DNA of 64,000 bases from Balaenoptera acutorostrata (taxonomy: Eukaryota > Chordata > Mammalia > Artiodactyla > Balaenopteridae), in contig NC_080075.1 of assembly GCF_949987535.1 (NCBI RefSeq), positions 2,666,001-2,730,000 on the forward strand, given 5' to 3'. Within the stretch, counting starts at the first letter, position 1. The number at the start of each line of letters is the position of its first letter. The translations under genes and the position numbers were made by a program. Below the pieces are notes generated by a model that was not told the origin of the DNA, did no database searches, and saw nothing but the letters and a program-made list of their open reading frames with translations. This document shows, piece by piece, positions 21,892-34,544 of this stretch.

Positions 21892-24214
21892 AAATCACAC
21901 TGCCCCTAATGCAGAGTACCTCCTCCCTCTTCTCATGACATGTTTGTTGATTGAAGTACTTAAGTCCTAAGAAGACAAATATCCCCAAATGATAGGAGCT
22001 TCTGATCATTTTCTCTGCATTTTTGAGAATTCTGTAGTTATACTGTTGGAAAAACTCAAAAAATTTGAAAGTCCATTATTTTTTTTTCAAAATGAACTGT
22101 GGAAACATTGACTCTAAAAGTATCACATGGATGTTGGCTTTTCCATTTACATGCAACTTCTAGTGATGCTTTGTCATAAAAGTCCAGCTGTGATTGTCTT
22201 CCTACCTTTACTTACATGCTTGTGATTTAATTTCTTACGACTTTTGAAATGAGCCAGTTCACAAATTAATCCAAAATGACAGCCGTGCCTTTTCTGCCAG
22301 GCAAGAACTCCGTTCGAGACAGGAAACTAGGTTCCCAGCCAAGCTCTGGAGGGCACGGCCGCACTGGGTTCTGGGCACGTGGTGAAAAGAGCAGCTCTGA
22401 GTTCAGGTGGCTGGCAGGGCAGGGTCTGGGGCAAGGTGAGCATGAGAAGGAAATGGACAGAACTTCGAGGCGTCCAGCATGAGGCAGGGAGGGCAGGCAT
22501 CCCGGCTCAAATTCTTGCCTCTGTGAACCCAGACATACCTCTCAACATCTCGGTTTCTTTATTTATAACCAAGGACAATAAAACTGTGTCGTAAGGTTCA
22601 GTGTGTGTGTAAGGACTGTGAAAGTTTGGGACACACACGTGCCTGCAGGGCTGTGTGCTCAGTAGATGTTAATTTCCCTTCTTTTTGCTGGGATATTATA
22701 ACGTTCGAAGTGTTATTGATCTAATAAAGCCACACGCTGAGATGGCTCCTAAAGGTTCTGCGGATATCTGAGATGCCTTAACACTTACCCCGGTTCTCAA
22801 ACAATCAGGCTGCGTACTTACACAACAGTAGCTGAGGCTGACAGTTTTAAAGCACCAGCCACGGCTGCAGGCACTTGACCTGTATTTTACAAAGCAGCCT
22901 TTCGGGGAGATACAAGCCTCAGGAGCGGGAAGCCACGCCCCCCCCCCAGGTCTGGTCAGTTAACAGGAGAGGGAGGTTCTGACAGCCACCAGGTTCTAAC
23001 CACCCCCCCAAGCCCCCATCCCAGCCTCCCCGGCTCTGCAGGTTTAACTGGTCCATGCAGGGCGTGAACATCCCTATCAAGGGCTCCTGCATCCTAAATG
23101 CACAGGCAGCTCCTGCTGAGTCAGTCTTGTTGATCAGGTTCAGACACCCTAATTCACCGTGACTCCAGCAAGGCTATTTTCACCTTTCCTGTGTGGTTAC
23201 GAGGCTACAATGACATTGGCAAACATGTGATGCGGAATGAAACAAAGCATTCCTGGAAGCTGGATTTGCAACAGGGCTGTCACCGTCTGCCAGCTTCCTC
23301 TCCTCTCACCCCAGGAAGCCCCCCGCCCAAGGGAGGGAGGCCAGAAAACACCCTCCTACAAACTTCCACCCTGACACTCTCTGCCAACCATCTCGCCAGT
23401 TCACGTCCCGCCCCTGCCACTCACTCACTGAGTCCTTCCTCGGGACGGGGGGATGTCAGGATGTCACAGTGGGTCGCTTCACGTGGGAGGTTGTTCCATC
23501 TCTGTGCCATCCTGTAAGGACCACCGTCAGATCTTTAGGGCTTTGCAATGTCAAGTCCCCGTATTCATCTATTTTACTTCTGTTGACAACTGACTGACTG
23601 AAAATTGCCTTTGACTCTTGTTCAAACATCTGAAACCTGCATCTCATTGTTCCCGGTCCCCAAGAGACCCTCAGGAAACTGCGCAAATCCGATGACTGGA
23701 TGGTAAATTCCTGAGCATCTGTCCTCTCCTTTGCTAGGAATCCGCCTGAAGCTCCATGCATAGAGAGAACCAAAATCTTTGTCCAAAACTTCCACTGTGT
23801 GTGAGCGCAGGAAAAGGTGGCAGGCAGGGGTTGGGGGTTGGGGGAGGTGTTTGTTGATGAAGAAATCGACATTCGTCAGAGACAGGAGGCACTGTCATTC
23901 AATACATGCCGGACACCTGAGGTCAGTCGCTGCAGGAAGTGACAGCTGGGCTGTGGAAGGAGGAGGAGGGTAATTGGCTAAATTAAAATTTAGGTCAGAG
24001 TTAACAGTCCCATGTGTGAACCTCACAGTGTGATCTTAAGTCAGCTAACGCTCTTTGGGATCACAGTACTGTCTGGGCTGCATTTGAATTTCATCACCCA
24101 TCCCCATTCCTGGCCGTTTCCCGGCCCGCCGCCTCTCTTACCTGGATGGCATGGAAGGACCGACCTTCCATAGCTCCCCCGACGGGACCTCATCACTCAG
24201 CGCTCCCACACGTG
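21892..24214. other. Unique DNA
   Basis: No exon recognised. Contains a possible MIR relic at about 22860-22935, a C-run at 22938-22948 and a Maf/AP-1-like site at 23114-23126. The A/T-rich interval 22000-22270 has no visible transposon. Confidence 0.45.
23114..23126. promoter_or_regulatory. Maf/AP-1-like motif
   Basis: TGCTGAGTCAGTC contains a perfect AP-1 core (TGAGTCA) and matches 11 of 13 positions of the palindromic T-MARE bound by small Maf/NF-E2 dimers. One such site is expected by chance at this scale, so function is only a possibility. Confidence 0.25.
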
Positions 24215-24391
24215 AGGGACAGGGGAATCCCGGGGGGGGTGGGATGCTTCCTAAAGCACAGACTGTCCAGCCCACCCTCAGAGCCCTGGAGTCAAAACTC
24301 GAGGGTGGGCCTGGGGATCAACATCTCTGACATTTCCAGGTGATGCTGATGTGACTGTGCTTGTCCACGGACCACACTTTGAGAACCACTG
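24215..24391 (+). mobile_element. MER5A-like DNA transposon relic (hAT)
   Basis: The 3' half is clear: 'tttccaggtgatgctgatg', 'tccacggaccacactttg' and the terminal 'tttgagaaccactgg' repeat. The 5' terminal inverted repeat is eroded. Non-autonomous, with no transposase. Confidence 0.65.
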
Positions 24392-24477
24392 GTGTACGTA
24401 ACAGGGACTAGGAATCCTTCCTAATTTCTATACGTCCAGTGGAGCTGGGTTAAGGATGGGAAAGGTTTTGGTTGGGG

Positions 24478-24625
24478 ATTAAACAGAGTCCCAGCACTGC
24501 CAATTACCAGCTGCGTGAACCTGGAGAAATCCCTTAACCTCCAGGAGGTCCAGCACGCTTACCTGCAGGACGTGAACAATAAAGCTCCCTGCAGGGTGGC
24601 TGTGAGGACACACAGGCTGCAGGGG
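24478..24625 (+). repeat. MIR SINE relic
   Basis: 'attaccagctgcgtgaacc', 'ggagaaatcccttaacctcc' and 'gggtggctgtgagga' follow MIR order. Confidence 0.6.
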
Positions 24626-25332
24626 CCCGCAGACGTCAGCACAGAGGCTCTCTCCACCCCAGACCTTCGTCTCCACGTAAGCCTTGACTGCGGGTAACAG
24701 AGTCTTCCAAAATGCTCACTCCTAAGCCTTAACCCTTACCCAACAAACAGGCATCTGTTTCTGGGACACTTTGTCCTCTTATTTGTATTAATATTGCCTT
24801 TTTGCTTTGGTTCCTATTTCACCTGACCACATGGGCAGCTACAGCTCTGTACTGATTTTGTCCTGAGAGAGAGAGAGAGACTATCTATCCAAACTGACTG
24901 GTATGTGTCCCGGGATCACAGCATAGACACATGGAGAATTTTGCATCAAAATGTCACCTGTTAAAAGTCTGGCCCGCAGTTCTTAGTAGCTCATGGCTGG
25001 CAAGTGTAACCACATCTCTACAGTGTGTCCAGTTGACTCTGGTATTTGCTGGTGTTGCACAAAGCTACATGCGAGCTTGGTGAGCAGACCTTAGATGAAG
25101 TCTCCCCCAGACAATTCCCTCCTATGATAATTCCCAAGAGAGAATGGGGGCCAGGCCAGTGATGATTCCACTACAGTGACCAAGAACAGAGGTTCAGGAA
25201 GGTGACTAAGCCCCTCCCAGGTCCTGTGACCTCAGTCACTCCGTGTCCCATTTGGTTAAACACTAATCACTCAAATGAGATTTTTTAAAAATATTATTCA
25301 AATTCTTACCTATCTTTACTGAAAACTCAAGT
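24626..25332. other. Unique DNA
   Basis: No gene recognised. A short (GA)n run lies at 24867-24881. Confidence 0.45.
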
Positions 25333-25925
25333 GACACGTTCATAGCAACATTATTCACAAAAGCCACTGTCCCACAACAGGTGAATGGATAAACAAAATG
25401 TTATTTGCCTTTAAAAGGAAGGACATTCTGTCACACGCTACAACACGGATGCACCTGTGCTCAGTGAGAGAAGCCAGTCACAAAAAGACAAATACTATAT
25501 GATTCCCCTTATACTAGGTACTTAGAGAAGTCCAATTCATAGAGACAGAAAGTAGATGGTGGGGGCCAGGGGCTGGGGAAGAGGCGGGGAGTTAGTGTTT
25601 AATGGACAGAGTTTCAGGTTGGGAAAGTGAGAAAGTTCTGGAGACGGAAGGTGGGGATGGCTGCACAGCAGCAACGTGAATGTGCTGGGACTTCCCTGGC
25701 GGTCCAGTGGTTAAGACTCTGTACTCCCAATTCAGGGGGCGCAGGTTCGATCCCTGGTCAGGGAACTAAGATCCCACATGCCGTGCGGTGCGGCAAAAAA
25801 AAAAAAAAAAAAAAAAGTGAATGTGCTTATCGACACTAAACCGTACCCTCAAAAATGGTTAAAATGGTAAATTTCACGTTATGTATATTTTACCACAATA
25901 ACAAAAAGAAATTAAACAACAGCAA
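25333..25925 (+). mobile_element. Older L1 (L1MB-like) 3' end, split by a SINE
   Basis: Plus-strand L1 ORF2 tail and 3' UTR: 'gttcatagcaacattattc', 'gtgaatggataaacaaaatg', 'gccagtcacaaaaagacaa', 'gggggccaggggctgggg'. After the inserted SINE it continues with 'aaaaatggttaaaatggtaa' and 'gtatattttaccacaataac'. The SINE inserted into the 3' UTR and so must be younger. Confidence 0.8.
25676..25827 (+). mobile_element. Short tRNA-derived SINE nested in L1
   Basis: Body 25687-25816, starting 'gggacttccctggcgg' with a long pure A tail. Target duplication gtgaatgtgct at 25676-25686 and 25817-25827 is perfect. Confidence 0.94.
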
Positions 25926-26685
25926 CAAAACTCCATGAGTTCAGCTCAGGGCTAGGGCTGTCACTAGATAAATTTGGAGAATGAATAAAGTCTGGGTCCT
26001 CTGGCTTCTAAATTACTTCTCCAACATGAGGGTTAATCCATCGCGGTGTCTGGAGTCTCCCTAGACCCCCTTTAAATCCATCCCACCAGCAAATAGCAGA
26101 AGGAAAGAACTTACACGAGGAAACAGTAAGGTTCTGATGAAACCAATAGGCTTATAACAAAGGGATGTCAAATAAGAGCCCAGCATTTCCTGCAGTTCAC
26201 TGAAACAGAAGAAAACCATTGCGAGGCGGTGGGGATTAAATCATTTATTTCCCCCGGCTACGCTCTTCTCACATCTGCCAGCCGATTCTATTCCCTGTAA
26301 TTGAATCTCTGGGGGAGCCTCTGGACATTCTAGAAAATGACTTTTACTGACAAATTCATTTTGCAAAAGCAATGGAAGAAGGGTCCACCCCCAGCTTTGC
26401 CCGGTGCTCCTTTGAAAGGCAGAAGGAGCTTTAGGGCAGAGGGATGGGGGAACCTCAGAACCCCTCCCATATCTTTCAGCCACACTTCCCCTTCGGCACA
26501 GCCCTGTCGGCGAGGCTCTCCTTCTCTCACGAGTGCTATTTCTAACTTATACAAATCTAGGCACAAATGAAAGCACATGGAGACGCCCAACTCCATAGCT
26601 CATTCAAGGATGGCCTTAAGCCCTTAGAGAATTGCAGAGGTGGGACAAGCCACAGAAGGGGGAACCCTTATGAGTACGTAGGTGC
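25926..26685. other. Unique DNA
   Basis: Nothing recognisable. Frames on both strands at 26241-26596 have no motif. Confidence 0.4.
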
Positions 26686-26689
26686 CCGG

Positions 26690-26850
26690 GGCTGTTCCCG
26701 GGTTTTTCTCTTGTGTTCCTCACAACATCCTGTATTGGTGTTACCCTTATTTTACAGCTGAGTAAATGAAGGATCAGAAGAGTTTTAAAAATCTAAATCA
26801 GATCCCACAGCTAGTAAGTAGACAAAGTAAAATTTGCAGTCAGATCGTTT
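26690..26850 (-). repeat. MIR SINE relic
   Basis: 'ttcctcacaacatcctgta', 'cttattttacagctgagta' and 'cccacagctagtaagtag' are in reversed MIR order. Confidence 0.6.
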
Positions 26851-27234
26851 GCATTTTTATTCCCACTAATGAAAAAACAAACAAACCACTGATTTTCTGT
26901 TTCCGTTTATAATCTCTGATATAAATATTCCTTTAAAATCAGGAAGAATCAAGAATGTTTACTAACACTTTTTCTAAGTCCCAGTCAGTGCAATAAGAAA
27001 AATCACAAGAAACTACCATACTTGAGGTCTTTTAGTGTTTTCCTACAAGAGAAACGTCTAAAGGTCAATTGCCTTGGTTTATTCAGTTTAAAGGCACTTA
27101 AGACCTAGTGATTGTTGAGAGGAAAAAGATTCTAGCCCTCAGGGAGCTTGTGCCCAAACATCATTGCATAGGAAATCCACTGAATCAGAAAGCTACATGT
27201 AAAATACAAAACTAATAAAAACTAAATGTCAAAC

Positions 27235-27405
27235 AGATACAGGCTATCATAACATTCATTGTATCAACCATCTATTTTGTCAAATACTATCACAGATTGA
27301 CTCTTCACATTGGCCCCAGAAGTTAGGCATTTTTACCACATTTTATATATTAGAAAACTAAGACTTGATGAAGTCACACCTAGCAGACCTCAAAGAAATT
27401 TCAGT
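27235..27405 (-). repeat. MIR SINE relic
   Basis: 'ccacattttatatattagaa' followed by 'gaagtcacacctagcagac', with an upstream region reading like 'ttcattgtatcaaccat'. A diverged MIR in reverse. Confidence 0.45.
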
Positions 27406-28310
27406 TCTCAGGGTCCCTTGACATAGGTGTCCTGAGGTGGGTGGTGTGTGGGCTCATCACCCACAGGGTCCCCAGTGCAGGTGATCAGAAGCTCCGGCCA
27501 CCTCCTAGTGTGGCCTGGCCTTTCCTCCACATGGCCACACAGGCCGGCTTCACCCAGCCCCCATGCCTCTGCGGGTGACCCTTATCTGGGCCCTCCTTTT
27601 TTCCATCCAGTTTATTGAGGCAAACTCAAGCCCTTAATCTTCCTGGGCCCTCCCTTTTGAGTCTCAAGAATCTTTTCTCAAACAAAAGCCAATACTTGCA
27701 AATCAAAAGCTCTGGCTTTCAAAACCATTGCTTCTAATGGCAGCTTCCAGAACCTATTTTAGAGATCAAAAAATCACATTGGCTGTTTCTCTTTCCATTT
27801 CTGCTACATCCATCTTAAATCCTAACTTTCCTCTTGGCAATTTGAATACCTCTAAATGGCACTTGGAGAAATGTGCATATAAAGAACTTTAAGAAAGAAA
27901 AAACCAAATATTAATATTCCGAAGTATTATCTTCCTACACACATTGCAAGATATTTTCTTCTCCCCCGAATGAATCATGTTAAAGTTTATCTTCTCCTGC
28001 CTACACGGTTCTAGCACCGGGCTGCCTGAGGGGCATGAGCCAGACCCAGCTTCTCTGCCTGTCCTTCTAGAACTTACATTCCAGTGGGGCCCACAGACCA
28101 AAAGCCAATTAATGAAATAATTATTTAATGAGAATTATGAAACATGCTTCAAAGAAGACTTACGGAATGCAGCAAGTGTGTTACATTGCGGGGAGGAGAG
28201 GCTTTCCCAGATTTTCTGGATTTTTTTCTGGACGTTTGGGGGTTGAACCCGGATCTCAGAGAAGAATCGGAGTTAGGATGGAGAGAAGGGCAAGGAAAGA
28301 ATTTCTGGTC
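27406..28310. other. Unique DNA
   Basis: No gene or clear repeat seen. Confidence 0.4.
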
Positions 28311-29425
28311 AATGAATACTTTCTGTCGCATGATTTTAAGTGACTGAATAGTATTTCTCTATAATTTATTGAACCAATTTCTTATTGTTGCAAATTTAAA
28401 TCATGTCTTTTCCCCCTCCTACTATCAACACTGTTCCAAGATAGGCGAATCTCTGAGTACAAATATATTTATTTCCTCAGGATAAATTTCTAGAAGAGGA
28501 ACTCTTCTGTCAGAGGGGAAGCAAAGGTTCGGATGTTTGATACATATTGTTAAAATATGCTCCAGAAAGTGTGTACAGCTTACACCCCCATCAACAGGGC
28601 ATGGGAAATTCATTTTCAGATGTCTGATAACTATTACTATCTCTAAAAATCTTGCCACTTTTATAATGGACACATAGGATATACTTATTTTATTTTATAT
28701 CGTGTGTTTTATTTCTGGTGAATGTTGACATATACTCACATGTTTAGCAGTTACTTAACTTTCTTCTTTCATTAATTGAATACTTACATTCTTTGCCCAT
28801 TTTTATAATATGGTGTTGTTTTCTTGATTATCTTTGAGGGGCTCTCATGTATTAAGAATATTCATTCTTTTCAGCACATTATAGTTGCCCTTTTACTTTT
28901 CTTTCTGGTTTTTTTTTTTTTTTTACATACACAAGTACATGAATATTTCCATATTAGTAGGTGTATATACATACACACATTGGTGCAATTGTGTCAGTAT
29001 ATCTGTAATGTAAATTCCTATAATATAAACGCAAATGGAATTACTGGGTTGAAGAGTACGTGCATTTATTTATTTATTTACTTATTATAAATTTATTTAT
29101 TTATTTATTTTTGGCTGCATTGGGTCTTTGTTGCTGCACGTGGGCTTTCTCTAGTTGCGGCAAGCGGGGGCTACTCTTCGTTGTGGAGCGCAGGCTCTAG
29201 GCGCATGGGCTTCAGTAGTTGTGGCACGCGGGCTCAGTAGTTGTGGCTCGCGGGCTCTAGAGCGCAGGCTCAGTAGTTGTGGCACATGGGCTTAGTTGCT
29301 CCGCGGCATGTGGGATCTTCCCAGACCAGGGCTCGAACCCGTGTCCCCTGCATTGGCAGGCAGATGCTCAACCACTGCGCCCCCAGGGAAGCCCAGTAGG
29401 TGCATTTAAAATGTTGATAGCAAAA
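28311..29425 (-). mobile_element. Ancient L1M/HAL1-like fragment split by a SINE
   Basis: Diverged minus-strand LINE: 'gactgaatagtatttctc', 'ttctagaagaggaactct', 'tacacccccatcaacagg' and 'ttctttgcccatttttata' match the reversed L1 ORF2 end and 3' UTR. A second part around 28940-29068 ('ggaattactgggttgaagag') resumes after the SINE at 29396. Confidence 0.6.
29056..29408 (-). mobile_element. CHR-type SINE nested in L1M
   Basis: Body 29069-29395, reversed, ending 'cccccagggaagccca'. Duplication gtacgtgcattta (29056-29068) recurs as gtaggtgcattta at 29396-29408. Confidence 0.92.
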
Positions 29426-29454
29426 CAAAATAAAATAAACATAAAATAAAACAG

Positions 29455-29605
29455 TGATGGCTGTTCCTAATTACCCAGCTCTTTTGATGGGCACAGCAAC
29501 CCTCTGAGATTGTTATTATGATTGAGGCTCTGGTGGCAACCTGCTCTGAGGCACCCAGCTAGAAACTGAAGAGCCCAGGTTGGAGGCCAGGCCCCTGCCT
29601 GTCAC
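29455..29605 (-). repeat. MIR SINE relic
   Basis: 'gcacagcaaccctctgag', then 'gaggcacccagctagaaac' and 'ggttggaggccaggcccc' in reversed MIR order. Confidence 0.5.
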
Positions 29606-29910
29606 CCCTGTATGCACTGTCTCTGGTTCATTCTAAAAGGGGAAAAAAGGACTTGATTTTCAAGTTCCCAAACGTTTCCTCTACCAGAAATTAGGATCAT
29701 AGAGACCAAACGAAACAGTTTATTTTAAACATCAAAAGAGAACATGACCTCAGTTAGGAAAGGGGAATCTAAATTGTCTGCCACGTGATGGTCTCAGCGC
29801 CGTGGCCTCCTCCAGCATCGAATGCCTGACGTTGCTGAGAACAGACATCTGGTTCTGTCCTCACAAGGGACAGCCCTTCATGTCAAATCACAGAAAACAC
29901 ATTCCTACGT

Positions 29911-30307
29911 CCTCAGTATTATTTTTTTTTTTTTAAATAAATTTATTTATTTATTTATTTATTTATTTTTGGCTGCACTGGGTCTTTGCTGCTGCGTGCA
30001 GGCTTTCTCTAGCTGCGGCGAGCGGGGGCTACTCTCTGTTGTGGTGTGCGGGCTTCTCATTGCAGTGGCTTCTCTTGCTGCGGAGCACGGGCTCTAGGTG
30101 CACGGGCTTCAGTAGTTGTGGCATGCGGGCTCAGTAGTTGTGGCTCGTGGGCTCTAGAGTGCCGGCTCAGTAGTTGTGGCACATGGGCTTAGTTGTTCCG
30201 TGGCATGTGGGATCTTCCCGGACCAGGGCTTGAACCCGTGTCCCCTCCATTGGCAGGAGGATTCTTAACCACTGCGTCACCAGGGAAGCCCCTCAGTATT
30301 ATTTTTT
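29911..30307 (-). mobile_element. CHR-type SINE, minus strand
   Basis: Body 29928-30290, with the usual reversed head 'accagggaagcc'. Perfect 17-base duplication cctcagtattatttttt at 29911-29927 and 30291-30307. It lies 0.5 kb from, and in the same orientation as, the SINE at 29.1 kb. Confidence 0.95.
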
Positions 30308-32104
30308 AATGTCTCTGAGTATTCTAGAACTGGTGAGAAATCTAAGAAAAAATTTGCAGGCATTGAAAATAATAGATTTTCTATTTTATTCTGCACAGTA
30401 AAGAAAAGTTTAGATGAAAGCAACTGAACCTAAAAAGTGATTTCAGCTTGTGAGCAACACGAGAATGTACGTAATACTTATTACTCTTTTTCCACTGAGA
30501 AAGAATCCCACTTCAAAATGGGATAATGTAATGAACTTTTCTGTCACAGGAAATAACTTCCGCTACTGCCATGGAAGTAACCGAGTATTTCAGAAAAGGC
30601 TCCCAGGCGAGCTGAGGGAGGACACCACTGAACTTGACTCTTTGAAAGATCCTATCTTCCAGATCCTTGACTCTGTCATAACTACACAAAATATACGCTC
30701 CTTGTGCCAACTGGAAAACTCCCCTCTTAAGGAATGGAAACGCCTCTTTGGGTGCAAAGTAACCTAATGAGAGGTGATATTTACGTAAAAGGAGGAAGAA
30801 GGTGACGTGGCCTCAGTGAAGGATCACGGATTTGGAACCCAGAGTCCACTCTGGACAATCCCAGGAGGCAGAAATGGGGTCAACGTGCAGCTCCCAGAAA
30901 GGAAGCAAGGATGGCTTGGAACCCCTACCTCAGAGATTCTAGGGCACACATCTTTTCATACGTTAACACCTCTGACATTGGCACATGTGGCAGGTCAATG
31001 GCATCTTACAATGGACAGCTTGCCTGTTTATTTGTCTCAGATTTTTTGTCCTTAGTGTTATGGAAGATAATCGTGCATCTTCCAACCACTGGCACCCTAA
31101 ATTCGTGGAAGCAGAAATACTGACGTACAGAGGAGCAAGGAGTGGGGAACATTTTAAAGGAGCAGGTGGCCATCACTCACACCCACAGTTATCGGTTAAG
31201 TGTAATTACAGTATCAGGGGCCGGCACACGAGACTTCAGAGCAAGGCTAAAGGGGACTGAAGCATTATGGGGAGGACAGGAAGGTGAAAAAGGATGATGG
31301 AGCTGCTCATTCACTGTTCAACTAAGACCACAGCCTGAGCCCAGCCTGGGAAACCGCCACACGACTTCACCTCCCAGAAGCAAATAAGCAGTTTATTTGT
31401 TTTTAAGTGCATTTCATGTAGTAGCATTAGAGACTGAAATCCAAGTGAATCAGGGTTTTTATTGAAAGTATTGGATTGTTTTGAACACAGTGTTTGTAAC
31501 TATGGATTGTGATTTGTAACAATTAATTAATACTCAGATGTAACATCTCAACAAAACACTTCTGTTCTAAAACGTGATTATAGAATTGATTTTCTACAAA
31601 ACATTTTAAAGCGATGTGGAGTTACACGGCTAGGGAGGTGTAAGGGGAGGAGCCTTAGAATTTGAACTGGAATCAATTCCAGCCTTTTTAATTTGGAAAA
31701 GTGCTAACAGGACACCAAGCCGTGACCCCAGAGACCCCAGACCCAGTACTGCCTGAGCCTTGCTCCCTCACTGAACAGGAAGTTGGGGGAGATATCCATG
31801 AGGTCCTTTCCAAACACACACGGTCATCGTGCGACCAGGCCACCTGCCAGCTGCTGTCACATGAGGCCTGAGAAGAGGAGTGACACAAGGGGGGATAAAT
31901 GCCATGAGTGTTCGAATGACCAAGCCCTGCTTGGGATGGAGGAGAGAAATGGCTTCGTGGAAAAGCCCACGCGAGATGGGCTCCCAAGGGGGGTCCCATG
32001 AGGACTCTGTGATGAGAAGGGGGCAGGTGGGCAGTTGCCATAGAGAAGGGAAAGCACCTGCTAAGCATAGTGGCAGGAAGAGCCGTGTTCAGGACGGATG
32101 CTCT
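30308..32104. other. Unique DNA
   Basis: No exon or recognisable repeat. The frame at 30450-30767 (105 codons) and those at 31688-32143 have no family signature. Confidence 0.45.
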
Positions 32105-32345
32105 CGGCCTGCCGGCGTGTCAACATCACCTGGAAAGCTTTAAACAGGCGATGCCTGAGCCCGGTGCCGCCCCACGCAGCCCGATGTTTACGGTCTGATC
32201 CGCCTGCATCGGGCTGGGTGGACCCCACCCCCACCCCCCAGGTCAAAGGAGCCAGACTCTCTGAGGGTGAAGCCCAGATACTGATGCTTCAAAAAAAAAA
32301 TTTTTTTTTTGAGTAATTCTGATGTGCAGCTGGGTTGAAGTCCTC
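32105..32345. mobile_element. MER5A-like relic with an A10T10 block
   Basis: 'caacatcacctggaaagctt', 'actgatgcttc' and 'gtaattctgatgtgcagc' resemble both arms of MER5A. An exact A10T10 block at 32291-32310 interrupts the right arm. Confidence 0.4.
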
Positions 32346-33589
32346 TGATTTTTGGTACCCCAGGTAGAAGAGTTTCACTGACATTCAGGGTACGAGTTGG
32401 GACGGTCAGAGGGAATGAGAACTAGATTTTTCTCTTTCCTTCGGGATCTTCTCCAGAGGGTTTGTACCGTGACGGTCCTGGCAGGAAACGGAATCCAAGT
32501 CAGCCGGGTCAAGAGGCTGTGGGCAGGGGTAGGGGCCTCAAGGAGAGACACGAGGGCATCCAGGTGGTGGCACGGACGGCAGCCCAACACCCCTAGGCCT
32601 GGGGAAGGAGGAGGCTTCCTGGAGGAGGAGGCCGGCGTCCTGGCGTGGCCCTGAGCAGGGCGGGGGCGGGCGGGGGGAACGCAACCCCTCTCTTCCCGTC
32701 CTGCAGTTTCCTGCAGCTTCTTGACCAAACCCAACCAGCAGCCCCTGGGCTGGCCTCCCAAAGGCAGAGCCCGACAGGGCTGGGGGGGTGGGGAGGGAGG
32801 CGGCAGATGGAGTATAATCGCGCAGCGTGAAAGGCATCCGTGGAAGATTTGCCTGAACTTGGAGTCGTGATCAGAAGCATGCCTTTAAAGGTTTTGGCTC
32901 CATGCTATTAAACATTCATGTGAGTGGGAAATATGGACATGTAGTTTGATCAAGGCCAGAAGGAAGCAGGCGATTTCCGGCCTGCACGCTGCCCTGCGGG
33001 GTCAGAGGGCCTCCTGGGGCCGGAGACGTCGCCAAGAGCAGTGGGTGATCCGCGGCAGCCGCCCTGACCTTGGCCTGCCTGCGCGGCTTTCTCTTGCTGC
33101 GAGGCTCCCTTCTGAAGAACAAAGGCCTGTCTGTTATTAAGCCACATTTATGGGATGGCTTCATCCCGTGTCAACACTTAGGAACTATGCAAATGCTGGC
33201 GACACATAGGAGCATGTAGATTCTGAGCTCCTGCGTGGGACTCGGGGACGGATACTTCCGTGAAGAGGTGTGAGAGGGAGGGAGGGCTTTCTGGCTGCAG
33301 CCGCCCTGGGAAAATCCTGGCCCGGGAAGCTGGCTCCACATTCACGTGGGAAAAGGACCTCTGAGGCTGTCACTCGCCAGTGGTTCTGACCCGAGCGCTC
33401 TCAGCCGGGGCCCAGTCGAGGTACCTCCTTTGCTGTGGGTCAGCGGTGAAGCGGAGTCTGTCTGTAAGTGCAGCTCCCCCTTGGCAGAAGGAAAGGTCCC
33501 CTCCCCCTTGCCGTTTCTAAAGCAAGAGGGCAAAGGAGAATGTTCAAGGATGATCACCGGGGTCCAATGTGTGCAGAAACTCGAGTGCT
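32346..33589. other. Unique GC-rich DNA with GC boxes
   Basis: A tight GC-box cluster (gggcgggggcgggcgggg) lies at about 32658-32676, but CpG density around it is modest. Frames on both strands at 32375-33164 are low-complexity translations. No exon was recognised. Confidence 0.4.
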
Positions 33590-33816
33590 CAAACTGACAC
33601 ACACGCACTACTATGTATAAAACAGGTAACTAACAAGGAGCTACTGCCCAGCACAGGGAACACTGCTCAATACTCTGTAATGACCTCTACGGGAAAAGAA
33701 GCTAAAAAGGAGTGGATATATGTGTATGTATAACAGACTCACGTTGCTGTACACCTGAAACTAACACAACATTGTAAATCAACTCTACTCCAATAAACAT
33801 TAAAAAAAAAAAAAAA
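33590..33816 (+). mobile_element. L1 3' UTR fragment
   Basis: 'ctactatgtataaaacagg', 'gggaacactgctcaatactc', 'gctgtacacctgaaactaac' and a 15-base A tail at 33801-33816. Same subfamily type as the element at 3.3 kb. The target duplication was not identified. Confidence 0.82.
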
Positions 33817-33956
33817 GGAATATTCTGGCTTGTGAAACGTGAGCTGTCCATTCTCACAGGGACCCCAGCAGGTGCCTGGCGGGGACATGTATGACTGATG
33901 TTTTGGAAGACGTTTCTGCAAAGGGACCAGAATGAAGGTTGAATTGGGTGACCTTC

Positions 33957-34350
33957 TGTCATGGGCAGAATTGTGTGCTCCCAAAATTCACATGTTGAAG
34001 TCCTAACCCCCGGTACCTCAGGATGTGACTGTATTGGGAGAGAAGGTCTTTAAAGAGGTGATAAGTTAAAATGAGGCCTTTAGGGTGGGTCCTAAGGCAA
34101 AATGAATGGAGTCCTTATAAGAAGAGGAGCTTTGGACACAGACGCCCATGCATAGAGGGAAAAGGACCCATGAGGACACAGGGAGAAGGTGGTCATCTAC
34201 AAGCCAAGGAGAGAGGCCTCAGGAGAAACCAACCCTGCTGAACCTTATCTTGGCCTTCCACCCTCCAGGACTGTGAAAGAATACATTTCTGTTGTTTAAG
34301 CCACTCAGTCTGTGGTAGTGGGTTATGGCAGCCCTGGAAGACTAACACAT
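33957..34350 (+). mobile_element. Solitary MLT1 LTR (ERVL-MaLR), near full length
   Basis: Starts 'tgtcatgggcagaattgtg', continues through 'gaagtcctaacccccggta', 'taagttaaaatgaggcct', 'ccttataagaagaggagc' and 'aactgtgaaagaatacattt' (polyadenylation region), and ends 'tatggcagccctgg...taacaca'. The ends have the TG...CA form and are flanked by ccttc (33952-33956) and cctta just after 34350, a plausible decayed 5-base target duplication. It is one LTR with no internal coding region. Confidence 0.85.
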
Positions 34351-34544
34351 CCTTAATCTTTATAAGATTCTACTATTTGATTTGAAAATTTTAAAAAAAC
34401 ATTCACTGGAGTTAGAATAACCTCAGGATAACAAGCCTTGGCGGTTAGTAAACCAGCAGGAGCCTCAAGCTGCAGTCACACATTACTTCCCTTAAATAAT
34501 TGAAACGGGAGAGTATCACAGAGGAGAAATCACACGCAGGATGT

